64,000 bases of DNA from JAAYBF01 sp963716445 (lineage in GTDB: Bacteria > Actinomycetota > Thermoleophilia > Solirubrobacterales > Thermoleophilaceae): positions 2,418,001 through 2,482,000 of the forward strand of contig OY970313.1 in assembly GCA_963716445.1 (NCBI GenBank), given 5' to 3'. The position numbers were made by a program, and so were the translations under genes. Numbering within the stretch: the stretch's first letter is position 1; the number at the start of each line of letters is the position of its first letter. Positions 15,241 through 22,718 of the stretch are shown here, piece by piece. Under the pieces are notes generated by a model that did no database searches, was not told the DNA's origin, and saw only the letters and a list, made by a program, of their open reading frames with translations.

Positions 15241-15435
15241 TCAGTCGAACACGCGCTCGCTCGCGCGACCTAGCGTCTCCTCCGGCTCGGCCTCACTCCA
15301 GTCCGGCGGCACGAGCCGGCCGTCGGGCAGCGCACGGAGGTCGCCACCGGCCTCGTCCAGCGTGGGGCTGGTCGTTGGTGGCTCATGGGCGAGGAGCTGA
15401 CTGATTAGGTGATCGGGCTTAGTCTTCGTCTTCAT
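15241..15435 (-). CDS. Small acidic protein upstream of ThiF-like gene
   Basis: A 64-residue protein: basic start MKTKTKPDHLISQLL, then a Pro/Glu/Asp-rich, probably disordered part (PTLDEAGGDLRALPDG), ending ASERVFD. ATG 15435 is chosen because the longer frame upstream is Arg/Pro-rich shadow; the ribosome site is weak. It precedes the ThiF-like gene with a hairpin between. It lacks a Gly-Gly end, so it is not a classical ubiquitin-like protein, but it could be a peptide substrate. Existence and role are uncertain. Confidence 0.5.
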   Translation of the reverse strand: MKTKTKPDHLISQLLAHEPPTTSPTLDEAGGDLRALPDGRLVPPDWSEAEPEETLGRASERVFD

Positions 15436-16025
15436 TGCAGGGAATAGCCTTTCCGGCGAGTCGTAATCCTGTGGATGCTTGAAGGGTGACGGCCTCAGGC
15501 ATCCGCCCGGGCGACGACCTGCGCGACACCGCGATAGGTGACGCGCGAGGCGAGTGCGGGATATAACCGCACAGTGATAGGCAGGCATACTCCGAAATGG
15601 AGCTAGACCACCGTAGCCGGGCGATACTGAAGCCGGATGCTGGGCTATGTGGCAGTCATACCGCTACCTCCTTCTCGCTGCCGCCACGAATGACGCTCCG
15701 CGCGGCCCGTTTCTCTGCGCACCAGACCAGGGGATGGTGTGCATGCGCTCTCTGTGGTTGGCCGCGAAGCGTAGCACACCAGCGCCACCGCGCAAGGGCG
15801 CGATCACGGCTGACGCGACCGGCCTGCGTCAGCTAGACTGCGGGGCGTCAGATCCACGTTTCGGTACGGCTTGCGCGCAGCAGCGGCCGTGTCGGCTAGG
15901 GAATCATCCCTTGACTAGATATGCGGAATCGTGGTCGAATGATTTTGCCTTACCAACTTGTGTCCCGGGATCGCAGTTTCTCTAGCGTTGCTCTGTGGTT
16001 GGAATGACGGTAGAAGTCTGCCTAC
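15436..16025. other. Long intergenic stretch, no supported gene
   Basis: About 590 bases. Frames exist on the plus strand (for example 15647-15985), but their mixed codon use and Cys/Trp/Arg-rich content do not look like real coding sequence. The base composition is lower in GC than in flanking genes, particularly around 15900-16000. A TTGACT...TCGAAT promoter-like pair lies near 15911-15940 on the plus strand with no gene behind it. Confidence 0.4.
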
Positions 16026-16175
16026 TTACTCGCATACGCGGTGGTAGCCCGGGACGCAGGCGAGCTTCAGCCTTCGGGCATAGCTCGCGAGCGGGCCCTT
16101 GGCCAGTGGTCGTTTGGACTGGCCGAGGGCCTCGCTCACCTTGCCCTTCTTGATCTGTACCGCGTAGCACCGCAT
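16026..16175 (-). CDS. Possible small basic cysteine-containing protein (49 aa)
   Basis: Starts MRCYAVQIKKGKVSEALGQS, ends PGYHRVCE, with three cysteines. Its composition (Lys/Arg-rich with evenly spread hydrophobics) looks more protein-like than the overlapping frames. The ribosome site is weak (AGGATG some 20 bases upstream). It could also be the decayed tail of a longer gene. No family recognised. Confidence 0.35.
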   Translation of the reverse strand: MRCYAVQIKKGKVSEALGQSKRPLAKGPLASYARRLKLACVPGYHRVCE

Positions 16176-16197
16176 ACCAGCGATAGCAGATCATCCT

Positions 16198-16239
16198 AAA
16201 GCCCCCAGCGCACTCACTTTATCGCGCATCCGGGGCTTT
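16198..16239. terminator. Terminator-like hairpin with T-rich tail
   Basis: AAAGCCCC pairs with GGGGCTTT around a 26-base loop, followed on the plus strand by TCTTTTT. It lies 33 bp beyond the stop of the leftward AraC-type gene and could work in either direction. Confidence 0.55.
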
Positions 16240-16271
16240 TCTTTTTGGGAGACGGAACGAGCGTGGGTTGG

Positions 16272-16691
16272 TCATGGTCGCCGGATTGGAACGCCGCTGT
16301 CCGTCCAGGTTGTATGACCCACATACTGTGACGGCTCGGGCTGCATCTCGGATGGGCTGACGCCGTAGAAGCGCAGGAACGCCTGCCGTAAGCCGGACGG
16401 TTTGCGGTACCCGACGCGCGGCGCGGTAGCCCGCACTGTCTCACCCCGCCCGAGCCGTCGCGCGGCCTCCCGCATCCGAATCCGCAGAAGGTACGCGCGG
16501 AAGTCCTCGCCCTGTAGCTCCCCGAACACCCGCTGAAGCTGCCGCCGCGAGGCGCCCACGTCCTCGGCAATGTCGTCGAGGATCAGATCGAACTCGCCGT
16601 AGCGCTCGCGCACGGCCGCCTTCGCACGCCGCAGCAGATCGCGCCGCGCCCGGATGGTCGAAGGCTTCGGCATGGCTCCGAAGTCTGCCAT
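16272..16691 (-). CDS. AraC-family DNA-binding protein
   Basis: A 139-residue protein that is little more than the AraC/XylS DNA-binding domain. The first helix-turn-helix is around LDDIAEDVGASRRQLQRVFG and the second around VRATAPRVGYRKPSGLRQAF with FLRFYGVSPSEM, the hallmark PF12833 end. There is no ligand-binding half. ATG 16691 is chosen; an in-frame ATG at 16673 has GGAG just before it and is an alternative. It is divergent from the mobile-element operon and may regulate either it or the ThiF block; no target site is apparent. Confidence 0.85.
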   Translation of the reverse strand: MADFGAMPKPSTIRARRDLLRRAKAAVRERYGEFDLILDDIAEDVGASRRQLQRVFGELQGEDFRAYLLRIRMREAARRLGRGETVRATAPRVGYRKPSGLRQAFLRFYGVSPSEMQPEPSQYVGHTTWTDSGVPIRRP

Positions 16692-16754
16692 GGCGGGCCT
16701 GATTCTTGGCGCGTTTATGTTTGCTTGCTTGCGGTGGATGGTGCGCTGGATGTG

Positions 16755-16787
16755 CCCCCGGCGGGCGAATGGAATGTCCGCCGGGGG
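16755..16787. other. Strong GC hairpin upstream of transfer operon
   Basis: Perfect 10-bp stem CCCCCGGCGG/CCGCCGGGGG with a 13-base loop, 28 bp before the first small ORF of the mobile-element operon. It may terminate read-through or lie in the 5' leader. No T run follows. Confidence 0.5.
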
Positions 16788-16814
16788 AACCGACAGCGAT
16801 CCCCGGAGGACACC

Positions 16815-16955
16815 ATGTGCCACTTCTCAGTAGGCAGCCAAGCGTCAGTCATCAGGAGCGCCAAAACGCCTCTTGGTCGCTTGTGGCGTTTGCGTGTGCG
16901 CAAACAGAATGAGGACAGCACATTTGCGTTCACGCAAACAAGTGACCCGTCATGA
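16815..16955 (+). CDS. Possible leader ORF of the transfer operon (46 aa)
   Basis: ATG with CGGAGG nine bases before it, encoding MCHFSVGSQASVIRSAKTPL and 26 more residues. Its stop overlaps the ATG of the next small gene (ATGA). Both TTTGCG-N4-CGCAAA operators lie inside it. Good ribosome site and coupling support translation, but codon use is unremarkable, so it may be a regulatory leader rather than a functional protein. Confidence 0.4.
   Translation: MCHFSVGSQASVIRSAKTPLGRLWRLRVRKQNEDSTFAFTQTSDPS
16888..16905. promoter_or_regulatory. Operator copy 1: GTTTGCG-TGTG-CGCAAAC
   Basis: Perfect 7-bp inverted repeat. The same TTTGCG-N4-CGCAAA core is found at 16923-16938 and in front of the element's repressor gene at 21758-21775. 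Centre-to-centre distance to copy 2 is 34 bp, about three helical turns, so two repressor dimers could bind one face of the DNA. Confidence 0.75.
16923..16938. promoter_or_regulatory. Operator copy 2: TTTGCG-TTCA-CGCAAA
   Basis: Second palindrome of the same family, 14 bases before the ATG of the 47-residue gene. Likely bound by the XRE repressor encoded at 21808-22158. Confidence 0.75.
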
Positions 16956-17095
16956 AGCACACCGTTCGCATCACGCCCGTTCGCAAAGAGCCACCCGACT
17001 TGGAGCGGGTCGTTGCGGCGCTCTTGTCGTTCGTGCTGGCTCGCCGCGCCGCCGAGGCCGAGGAACGCCGGAAGACGGAGGCGAACCGTGGCTGA
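16952..17095 (+). CDS. Small charged protein, first gene of transfer operon (47 aa)
   Basis: Encodes MKHTVRITPVRKEPPDLERV followed by a hydrophobic helix (VAALLSFVLARRA) and a charged tail. It overlaps the previous small ORF by four bases and the coupling ATPase by eight, a tight arrangement that supports real translation. It lies directly behind two operators. Function unknown; small first genes of such operons are often regulatory or membrane accessory proteins. Confidence 0.6.
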   Translation: MKHTVRITPVRKEPPDLERVVAALLSFVLARRAAEAEERRKTEANRG

Positions 17096-19337
17096 TCTTG
17101 TCGGCCTGATGGTCGTGAGCCTCGGAGCGCTTGGGGCGGCGCGTTGGCTGTATGCCATTCGTGAGGCGGAGGGGCGCCGGACGTTCGCGGTCACGTACCC
17201 GCGCGGCAGCGCGCCGGATCAGGTGCTCGCGTTCGCGCGGAGCCTGTCGGGCCTGCTGCCGCCGTGGTGGCGGCGGATCGTCGGCAGCCCGGCGGTCGTG
17301 ATCGAGACGCAGGCGGCCCACGACGGGATCACCCACTATCTGCGGCTCCCGGCCAGGAGCGCCGACTACGTCACGGGTCAGCTGCGCGCGGCGCTGCCGG
17401 GGGTGCGGATCGTGGAGGCCGACCCGCCCGCGTTCCGGCCGCGCCTGGCCTTGGAGCTTCGGACGTCGAGCCGGACCCAGCCGCTTCGCACCGACGATCC
17501 GGCGCAGAGCGCGGCTGCGCTCCTGGCAACCTTGGCGCCGCTCGCGGATGGGGAGCGGGTGGTGGTGCAATGGGTCGTGACGCCCGCGCCTCCGGCGTCG
17601 GTGCCGGACGTCGTGACGCTGCGGGATCAGCCGCGCGGGCTGGCGGCGCTGTTCGGCCCGCGCGAGCCGGTGCGCGTCCCGGCCGAGCTCGTGGCCGGTG
17701 CCCGCGACAAACGCAGCGAGCCGGCCCTGTTCGCCGCACTACGGATCGGGGTGACGACCGCGAGCCGGAGCCGGGATCGGCAAGTGCTCAGGCGCACTCT
17801 CGGCGCGTTTCACCTTGGTACGTCGCCGTGGGCGAGCTTTCGGCGGCGCTGGCTTCCGGCCGAGCTGGTGGCTGGGCGGATCGCACGGGCGAGCGCGGCC
17901 GTGTTCGGCTGGCCGGCCCTGCTGAACGCCAAGGAGGCCGCCGCCTTTCTCGGCGTGCCGATCGGGGAGCCGCGACTGCCGGGCCTCACCGTCGGCTCGT
18001 CGCCGCAGTTGCCCCCGGCGGCGGAGATCCCCGAGACGGGGCGGGTGCTTGGCCGGGCGACGTTCCCGGGTGCTGAGCGGCCGGTCGCGGTGTCGCCGAC
18101 CGATTCGTTGCGGCACTTGCACGTGCTCGGGCCGACGGGAGTTGGTAAGACCAGTTTGCTGCTCAATCTGATCGTCGGCGACCTGGCCGCGGATCGCGCC
18201 TGCATCGTGATCGACCCGAAGGGCGACCTGATCGCGGACGTGTTGGATCGGGTGCCAAAGCGCCGGATGCGCGACGTGATCCTGCTCGACCCGGCGGGTG
18301 ATCCCGCGCGGCCCGTCGGCTTCAACTTGTTTGAGGGAGCGGAGCGAGCGCCAGAGGTAGTGGCCGATCAGGTCGTCGCGCTGTTCCGTCACCTGTACGC
18401 GCGGTTTTGGGGGCCGCGGTCGGATGACGTGATGCGCTCGGCTGCTCTGACGCTCGCCCACCATCCCGGCATGACGCTCGCCGAGCTTCCGACGCTGCTG
18501 AGCGATGAGCGGTTCCGCCGGCGCTTGACCGCCTCCCTCGATGACTACGTGTTGGAGGGCTTCTGGGCGTGGTTCGAGGGGCTGTCCACAGGCGAGCGCG
18601 GCCAGGTGATCGCGCCTGTGACCAACAAGGTGCGCGCCGTGCTGGTGCGCCGTCGTCTCCGCAACGTGATCGGGCAGAGCCAGTCCACCTTCTCGCTCGG
18701 CACGGTTTTGGCCGAGCGGAAGGTGCTGCTGGTGAATCTCGCCAAGGGGGTGCTCGGTGAGGACGCCGCCCGGCTTCTTGGCTCGGTCGTCGTCGCGCAG
18801 CTGTGGCAGGCGGTGCAGGCCCGCGCGGCCGTGCCGGAGAGGGAGCGTCCCGTGGCGTTCGCCGTCTTGGACGAGTTTCAGGATTTCCTCGGCATCCCGA
18901 CCTCGTTCGCGGACTTCTTGGCGCAGGCGCGCGGCTACCGCGTCGGCCTGACGGCCGCGCATCAGCACCTCCACCAGCTTTCCCCCGATCTGCGGCAGGC
19001 GGTTCTCGCCAACGCCCGAAGCCGCGTGGCCTTCCAGATGGGGCACGCGGACGCGCGCTTGCTCTCGCGGGAGTTCGGCCCCGACGTGGACGCCGACGAC
19101 CTCTCCGCCCTCGGCGCGTTCGAGGCGGTCGCGCAGGTCGCGGCGAAGTCGCAGGTGTCGCGGCCCGTCTCCATCGCCACGCTCCCGCCGCCCCCGTCTC
19201 TCGGCACGGCCACGGCCGTCCGGGCGCTCTCGCGTCAGCGCTACGGCCGCCCAGTGGAGGACGTCGAGCGCGAGCTTCGTGCCCGCACCGAGCGTGTTCC
19301 TGACGTGCCGATCAAGCGCACGCGGAGGGCGTCGTGA
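17088..19337 (+). CDS. Type IV coupling-like DNA translocase (VirD4/TraD/HerA family)
   Basis: A 749-residue protein. The N-terminus has one hydrophobic segment (LVGLMVVSLGALGAARWLYA) as a membrane anchor. Residues ~90-330 form a helical/beta accessory region. The RecA-like motor has Walker A GPTGVGKTS near residue 347, VIDPKGDL, and Walker B VLDEFQDF near residue 593, followed by the sensor-like LTAAHQHLHQL. GTG start with GGAGG seven bases before it. It would pump DNA during transfer of the element, working with the next gene. No other type IV secretion genes are visible, so the element may be mobilised by another system. Confidence 0.88.
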   Translation: MADLVGLMVVSLGALGAARWLYAIREAEGRRTFAVTYPRGSAPDQVLAFARSLSGLLPPWWRRIVGSPAVVIETQAAHDGITHYLRLPARSADYVTGQLRAALPGVRIVEADPPAFRPRLALELRTSSRTQPLRTDDPAQSAAALLATLAPLADGERVVVQWVVTPAPPASVPDVVTLRDQPRGLAALFGPREPVRVPAELVAGARDKRSEPALFAALRIGVTTASRSRDRQVLRRTLGAFHLGTSPWASFRRRWLPAELVAGRIARASAAVFGWPALLNAKEAAAFLGVPIGEPRLPGLTVGSSPQLPPAAEIPETGRVLGRATFPGAERPVAVSPTDSLRHLHVLGPTGVGKTSLLLNLIVGDLAADRACIVIDPKGDLIADVLDRVPKRRMRDVILLDPAGDPARPVGFNLFEGAERAPEVVADQVVALFRHLYARFWGPRSDDVMRSAALTLAHHPGMTLAELPTLLSDERFRRRLTASLDDYVLEGFWAWFEGLSTGERGQVIAPVTNKVRAVLVRRRLRNVIGQSQSTFSLGTVLAERKVLLVNLAKGVLGEDAARLLGSVVVAQLWQAVQARAAVPERERPVAFAVLDEFQDFLGIPTSFADFLAQARGYRVGLTAAHQHLHQLSPDLRQAVLANARSRVAFQMGHADARLLSREFGPDVDADDLSALGAFEAVAQVAAKSQVSRPVSIATLPPPPSLGTATAVRALSRQRYGRPVEDVERELRARTERVPDVPIKRTRRAS

Positions 19338-19449
19338 TCGCTCGCCTCGCCCATCACTTCGCGTCGAGTTCGCGGAGGCCGGATGCCAGGCCCGGCGTGC
19401 CGTTCGGGCGGGGAGCGCCAACGACTGTCCCGCCTACATGGAGCGCCCC

Positions 19450-20250
19450 ATGAGCCGGGTGGCTGCCGCCTCCCTCGCGCGGATCGAGCGGACGCTGACG
19501 GAGCGGGACCGATTCGTGATCGCCTCACTCGATCGGCTCCGGCTCGCCACGACCGAGCAGCTGCATCGGCTCCTCGACCTGTCCGGCCCGCTGACGCTGC
19601 GTGCATCCCAAGCGCTGCTAGGAAAGCTCCAGGCCGCGCGTGTCGTCTCGCGTCTCGACCGCAGCGTCGGCGGCGTCCGCGCTGGCTCGACCGGCCACGT
19701 CTACGCGCTCGATGCCGCCGGCCAGCGTCTCGCGTCCGGCTGCGGCCCGGCCGGGGGTCGTCGGCTCCGCCGTCCCTGGACGCCGGGCCTCCCGTTCGTC
19801 CGCCACCAGCTCGCCGTCTCCGAGCTGTACGTCCGACTCCGCGAGTCCGAGCAGGCCGGGACGCTCTCCGTCCTCGACTTTGACGCCGAGCCGATCTGCT
19901 GGCGCTACTTCACCGGGCCGGGCGGCGGCCGAGTGATCCTGAAGCCCGACGCCTGGGTCCGCCTCGGGATCGGGGAGTACCAGGACGCCTACTTCATCGA
20001 GGTCGATCAGGCCACGCAGTCGCTTCCGGCGATTGCCCGCAAGCTCGCCGTCTATCGCCGCTTCTACGTGACCGGCCGCGAGCAGGAGCGCTTTGGTGCG
20101 TTTCCTGAAGTGCTGTTCCTCGTCCCGTCCGAGGATCGCCGGGACGGCCTCGCCGACCTGATCGCGCGCGAGCGCGAGGACGTGCAGCAGTTCGCTGCCG
20201 TCGCGCTCGTCTCGGACACGCCGGGCCTGTTCACACGGGAGGCGGCATGA
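19450..20250 (+). CDS. Replication-relaxation family protein
   Basis: A 266-residue protein. The N-terminal winged helix begins LTERDRFVIASLDRLRLATT with EQLHRLL, and the later beta-rich part contains PDAWVRLG and AYFIEVDQATQSLPAIARKL, a pattern like a nuclease fold (D...E-x-D) and typical of PF13814 proteins, which lie beside coupling ATPases on actinobacterial plasmids and integrative elements. ATG 19450 is preferred because GGAG lies six bases before it. Probably needed for replication or DNA processing of the element. The catalytic role is not established from the sequence. Confidence 0.82.
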   Translation: MSRVAAASLARIERTLTERDRFVIASLDRLRLATTEQLHRLLDLSGPLTLRASQALLGKLQAARVVSRLDRSVGGVRAGSTGHVYALDAAGQRLASGCGPAGGRRLRRPWTPGLPFVRHQLAVSELYVRLRESEQAGTLSVLDFDAEPICWRYFTGPGGGRVILKPDAWVRLGIGEYQDAYFIEVDQATQSLPAIARKLAVYRRFYVTGREQERFGAFPEVLFLVPSEDRRDGLADLIAREREDVQQFAAVALVSDTPGLFTREAA

Positions 20251-21206
20251 GGACACTTCCGCGAAACCGCGTCCTCACCGGAGACGCGCGGGCGGTGCTT
20301 GATCGGCTCCTGCCGGAGAGCGTCGACGCGGTGGTGACCAGCCCGCCGTACTTCCGGCTGCGCGACTACGACGCCGCCGGGCAACTCGGCCTCGAGCAGA
20401 CGGTGGACGAGTGGGTCGCCTCGCTCCGGGCGGTCTGCCGATCCATCGCGCGGGTGCTGAAGCCGCACGGCTCGCTCTGGCTGAACGTCGGCGACACCTA
20501 CTCGCGCAGCCTCCGCGCGGGTGCGCCGCCGAAGTCGCTGCTGCTCGGCCCGGAGCGGCTGCTGCTCGCGCTTGCCCGTGACGGCTGGATCGTCCGCAGC
20601 AAGGCGATCTGGTCAAAGCAGAACCCGCTGCCCGAATCGGTGCGGGATCGCCTCAGCAAGACGTGGGAGCCGGTCTACCTCCTGACCCGCTCGCCCCGCG
20701 CCTACTTCGACCTCGACGCGATCCGCGTGCCGCACCAGGGCCGGACCCGCGCGGCGTATGAGCCGAACCGCCGCTACCAGGGCGGCAACGGCGGCCTCGT
20801 TCGGATGAAGGCGCGCGGCAGCTACGGCCACCCGCTCGGCAAGAACCCCGGCGATGTGTGGACGCTGCCGAAGGCCACGTTCCGCGGCGCGCACTTCGCG
20901 ACGTTCCCCGAGCCGCTGGTGGAGCGGCCGATCCTCGCCACCGTGCCGGAGCGGATCTGCGTCCAGTGCGACCGCCCGTGGCGCAGGCAGCGCACACCCC
21001 GGCGGCCGGGCGAGGTCGGGAAGATCGGGCCGCTCCTGCGCTGCGACTGCTTCGCCCCCAGCAGGCCGGGCGTGGTGCTCGATCCCTTCTTCGGCACGGG
21101 CACGGTTGGGATCGTCGCGGAGCGCCGCGGCCGCGACTGGCTCGGCATCGAACTCAACCCGCACTACGCCCGGATGGCGACGCGGCGGCTCGGGAGGACG
21201 TCATGA
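20247..21206 (+). CDS. DNA methyltransferase (beta-class, TSPPY motif)
   Basis: A 319-residue enzyme. Catalytic motif IV TSPPY is at residues 31-35 and the AdoMet motif I DPFFGTGTVG starts near residue 279; this order (IV before I) defines the beta class. The SPPY form is most common among N4-cytosine methylases, though some adenine enzymes share it. A CVQC...CDC cluster before motif I may bind zinc. It overlaps the upstream gene by four bases (ATGA). No cognate endonuclease is nearby, so it is probably an orphan enzyme marking the element or evading host restriction. Confidence 0.9.
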   Translation: MRTLPRNRVLTGDARAVLDRLLPESVDAVVTSPPYFRLRDYDAAGQLGLEQTVDEWVASLRAVCRSIARVLKPHGSLWLNVGDTYSRSLRAGAPPKSLLLGPERLLLALARDGWIVRSKAIWSKQNPLPESVRDRLSKTWEPVYLLTRSPRAYFDLDAIRVPHQGRTRAAYEPNRRYQGGNGGLVRMKARGSYGHPLGKNPGDVWTLPKATFRGAHFATFPEPLVERPILATVPERICVQCDRPWRRQRTPRRPGEVGKIGPLLRCDCFAPSRPGVVLDPFFGTGTVGIVAERRGRDWLGIELNPHYARMATRRLGRTS

Positions 21207-21296
21207 CCTCGGTGGACGGCCGGGCGGCGGGCGGAAGGACCGAAGGGCCTTTCTGCCTGCCGCATCAGCCATCCACTACCTCAAAGGAGGTGGGCC

Positions 21297-21668
21297 ATGA
21301 CCAAGGCCCAGCAGGTCTACGACCGCGTCGAGGCGATGATCGCCGCGGGCACATCGAAGGCGGACGCCTTCAAAGAGCTCGCCAAGGAGTTCGGTCAGCC
21401 GACCAACTCCGTGCGCGGCGCGTACTACCAACACACCAAGAAGGTGAACGGTGGTACGAGCAGGCCGCGCAAGCGGGAGACAAGCCCGGCGGATGCCGTC
21501 GAGGACGCCAAGGCGGTGCTACTCCGCTCGATCGAGAAGATCGACACCGAGATAGCAGCCGCCAAGGAGCGCGCCGACGAGGCGAAAGCCGAGTACGACG
21601 CGATGAAGGCGAGCGCTACCGAGCGCAAGCAGGCCATCGAGGCCAAGATCGCCGCCCTCGACGCCTAA
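21297..21668 (+). CDS. Small HTH plus coiled-coil protein
   Basis: A 123-residue protein with an excellent ribosome site (AAAGGAGGTG). Residues ~1-48 look like a compact DNA-binding fold: GTSKADAFKELAKEFGQPTN then SVRGAYYQH. After a short linker, residues ~62-120 form a long charged coiled coil. Its position as last gene of the transfer operon and its strong SD suggest an abundant nucleoid- or partition-like accessory protein. No named family recognised. Confidence 0.75.
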   Translation: MTKAQQVYDRVEAMIAAGTSKADAFKELAKEFGQPTNSVRGAYYQHTKKVNGGTSRPRKRETSPADAVEDAKAVLLRSIEKIDTEIAAAKERADEAKAEYDAMKASATERKQAIEAKIAALDA

Positions 21669-21683
21669 CCGCAGCGGGTGGCT

Positions 21684-21719
21684 CGGGCGGCCTGGACAAC
21701 ACCATGTTCAGGCCGCCCG
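21684..21719 (+). terminator. Terminator of the transfer operon
   Basis: Perfect 11-bp stem CGGGCGGCCTG/CAGGCCGCCCG with a 14-base loop, 15 bp after the stop codon, followed by CTTTCCTCT. It separates the transfer operon from the repressor-protease-recombinase operon. Confidence 0.8.
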
Positions 21720-21757
21720 CTTTCCTCTGCTGGGCGGCACCGTTGCGGAGTATGACT

Positions 21758-21775
21758 ATTTGCGTTTACGCAAAT
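21758..21775. promoter_or_regulatory. Operator copy 3: ATTTGCG-TTTA-CGCAAAT, overlapping a promoter
   Basis: Perfect 7-bp inverted repeat of the same family as 16888 and 16923. It overlaps a promoter for the XRE gene: -35-like TTGCGT at 21760-21765 and -10 TAGAAT at 21784-21789 with an 18-base spacer. A repressor bound here would block its own promoter. Confidence 0.75.
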
Positions 21776-21807
21776 GGCAGCGGTAGAATTATAGTGAGGA
21801 AAAAGAA

Positions 21808-22158
21808 GTGAATACGACCAACGCCAAGAAGCTTGGAGCGGCGATCCGTCGCCATCGGGAAGCCGCCGGACTCCATCGGAAGCAGCTTGCCGAGCGGTGC
21901 GGCGTCGAAACGTCCACCATCTCACGGCTCGAAGCTGGCGAGTTTCGCGAGCCGCGACCGGAGAAGTTGCAGCGAATTGCCCGCGCACTGGAAATCGACT
22001 TCGAGGATCTGTTCGCCCTGGCCGGATATGCGCCTGCGGGCAGCCTGCCCGGACTGCCGATCTTCCTGCGCCAAAAGGTCGGCCTCTCCAAGACCGAGGC
22101 CGAGCGCGTCGAGCGCTACGTCGAACGAATCAAGGGGCAGAAGGGGAGGCGGTCGTGA
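21808..22158 (+). CDS. XRE-family repressor (ImmR-like)
   Basis: A 116-residue protein. Residues ~6-65 are a Cro/C1 helix-turn-helix: GAAIRRHREAAGLHRKQLAE, TSTISRLEAGEF and PRPEKLQRIARALEIDFEDL. The remaining ~45 residues include PIFLRQKVGLSKTEAERVER and are basic at the end. GTG start with GAGGA before it. It is followed with a GTGA overlap by an ImmA-like metallopeptidase, the same pairing as ImmR/ImmA of ICEBs1, where the peptidase cleaves the repressor on damage or cell-cell signals. It most likely binds the three TTTGCG-N4-CGCAAA palindromes. Confidence 0.9.
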   Translation: MNTTNAKKLGAAIRRHREAAGLHRKQLAERCGVETSTISRLEAGEFREPRPEKLQRIARALEIDFEDLFALAGYAPAGSLPGLPIFLRQKVGLSKTEAERVERYVERIKGQKGRRS

Positions 22159-22718
22159 GCGTGGTCGCTGACCTTCGCCGTCTGTGCCCGCATCGGCCGC
22201 TCACGGTGGCCGAGGGCTTTCGGATCGGCGAGCTACAAGCAGCGCGGTTGTTGGCCGCGCAGGGCATCACCGCGCCGCCGGTTCCCGAGGCGGTGATCGG
22301 AACGCTTCCGCGCGTCCAGATCGAGCGGGCGGCGTGGATGGAGGATTCCGGCTGCGTGGCGTGGAGCAAGGGCCGGTGGGTGATCGTCCTCAACCGCTCC
22401 GAGCCGATCGTCCGCCAGCGCTTCTCCCTCGCGCATGAGGCCAAGCACATCCTCGACGCGCCGTTTGGCGACACCCTCTATCCGGCGTGGCGGGGATTGA
22501 ATAGTGGCGAGCGTGCGGAGCAGGCCGCCGACCATTTCGCCGCCTGTCTCCTAATGCCGAAGGTATGGGTGCGCGGCGCGTTCTTCAACGAGGGCGTATC
22601 GGACATCGAGGACCTGGCCGTGCGCTTCAACGTCTCACGGCCGGCAATGCGCGTCCGGCTCGCCTCGCTCGGGATGCTGACCGGAACGTCACGCTGCTCG
22701 GTGGCGAGGGCGGCATGA
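22155..22718 (+). CDS. ImmA/IrrE-family metallopeptidase
   Basis: A 187-residue protein with zinc motif HEAKH (H94, E95, H98) in FSLAHEAKHILD and the family-specific downstream block QAADHFAACLLMPKVW. The start is GTG overlapping the repressor stop codon (GTGA), with AGGGGAGGCG before it. The C-terminus VRFNVSRPAMRVRLASLG resembles the substrate-contacting end of COG2856 proteins. It should cleave the XRE repressor encoded upstream and so induce the element. What triggers it is not shown by the sequence. Its stop overlaps the recombinase start. Confidence 0.92.
   Translation: MSVVADLRRLCPHRPLTVAEGFRIGELQAARLLAAQGITAPPVPEAVIGTLPRVQIERAAWMEDSGCVAWSKGRWVIVLNRSEPIVRQRFSLAHEAKHILDAPFGDTLYPAWRGLNSGERAEQAADHFAACLLMPKVWVRGAFFNEGVSDIEDLAVRFNVSRPAMRVRLASLGMLTGTSRCSVARAA

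Noticed and set aside
15911..15940. TTGACT...TCGAAT promoter on the plus strand
   Set aside because: No gene or RNA follows on that strand before converging signals; the match is common by chance.
15597..15985. Plus-strand frames downstream of the ThiF block
   Set aside because: Codon use lacks the strong third-position GC of real genes, no ribosome site or family motif is visible.
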